Notes under the pieces: generated by a model | Told to the model about the DNA's origin: nothing | What the model saw: the letters and a program-made list of their open reading frames with translations, nothing else | Database searches by the model: none | Shown: positions 63,537-64,000 of the stretch, piece after piece | Layout: each line of letters opens with the position of its first letter | Position numbering within the stretch: the first letter of the stretch is position 1 | Made by a program: the position numbers and the translations under genes | From: Rhodoglobus vestalii | Lineage (GTDB): Bacteria; Actinomycetota; Actinomycetes; Actinomycetales; Microbacteriaceae | Length of the DNA: 64,000 nt | NCBI RefSeq assembly: GCF_006788895.1 | Contig: NZ_VFRA01000001.1 | Coordinates: 992,001-1,056,000 of the forward strand | Reading direction: 5' to 3'

Positions 63537-64000
63537 TTACGCGGCGGTGAGTTCGGGGATGGGGTTCACCTCCTCGATGGTTTCGCTGGCGACGTTCATG
63601 GCCTTCAGTTCCAGCATCGAGGCTGCAGAGAAATAGCGGCGGTCGCCGGCTTCCCATTCGTCGTGCTGCTCGACCAGTACCGAACCTGCCAGACGCAACA
63701 GGGCGGCCGGGTTCGGGAACACACCCACGACGTCAGTGCGGCGTTTGATCTCTTTGTTGACGCGTTCCAGCGGGTTCGTTGACCAAATCTGACGCCAATG
63801 CCGTTGCGGGAATCCGGCAAACGCGAGCAGGTCGTGTCGTGCGTCGTCAAGCATGGCCGCGACCTTGGGGTGGGAGAGGCCCAACATCGCAACGACTTCG
63901 GTGAACTGCTTGCTGATGTGTTCAGCGTCGGGTTGCGCGAAGACTGTGCGGATGACCGAGGCCACCATGTCTTGGCTGCCCTTGGGCGCCACAGCGAGCA
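63537..64000 (-). mobile_element. IS256-family transposase, C-terminal part (cut by window edge)
   Basis: The frame is open to the right edge and ends at 63537. It includes FPQRHWRQIWSTNPLERVNK, EIKRRTDVVGVFPNPAALLR and LVEQHDEW, the C-terminal region of Mutator/IS256 transposases. The N-terminal catalytic part lies outside. A fragment of a related element is at 55905-56060 in the same orientation. Confidence 0.9.

Noticed and set aside
1..64000. CRISPR arrays or an origin of replication
   Set aside because: I saw no regularly spaced repeat-spacer array and no cluster of DnaA boxes.

Overview
The window reads as a chromosome segment of a high-GC actinobacterium, most likely a member of the Microbacteriaceae. 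This rests on the ribosomal and translocation gene order (secE-nusG-rplK-rplA, rplJ-rplL), actinobacterial families such as the HadA/HadB-like dehydratase pair next to murB, an LAxTG-type (class E sortase) surface protein, heliorhodopsin, and frequent GTG starts and ATGA overlaps. I cannot name a species from sequence alone.

Layout. 0-20 kb is core: pta (cut by the left edge), the SRP RNA gene, tRNA-Ser(GGA), exporters of the ABC, MFS and MATE types, rplJL with an attenuator-like leader, rplKA, a NusG with a long acidic repeat extension, secE, tRNA-Trp, an aspartate-type aminotransferase, a HEAT-like protein, a two-gene ABC-2 exporter, and a hadA-hadB-murB operon. At 19.7-21.1 kb lies a 26-codon gene with a complete expression unit, next to wrecked lycopene cyclase (crtY) and Brp/Blh carotene-cleavage genes. 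21.2-28.6 kb is one gene for a giant wall-anchored protein. 28.6-52.9 kb holds metabolic and regulatory operons: TerC under a yybP-ykoY manganese riboswitch, a PadR unit that looks leaderless, an XRE/cupin-controlled ureohydrolase-permease-cyclase operon, a GntR/membrane-protein operon, threonine catabolism (threonine aldolase, tdh, kbl), a GH13 glucosidase with LacI regulator, a TetR-controlled DJ-1/oxidoreductase unit, and an intact heliorhodopsin.

52.9-64 kb is accessory and decaying: IS3-, IS256- and other transposase relics, two 82-bp direct repeats bracketing an LtrA gene, two 77-bp direct repeats carrying tRNA-Ser 3' sequence around an epimerase gene, several broken membrane-protein genes, a CPBP protease, a truncated NERD protein, a GDSL hydrolase fragment and a beta-lactamase-fold serine hydrolase, ending in an IS256 transposase that runs off the right edge.

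The most interesting points are the intact heliorhodopsin in a genome whose local crtY and blh are dead, the tiny CDSC-ending peptide gene, the uncharacterised guanidino-compound operon, and the nested mobile-element and tRNA-repeat structure on the right.
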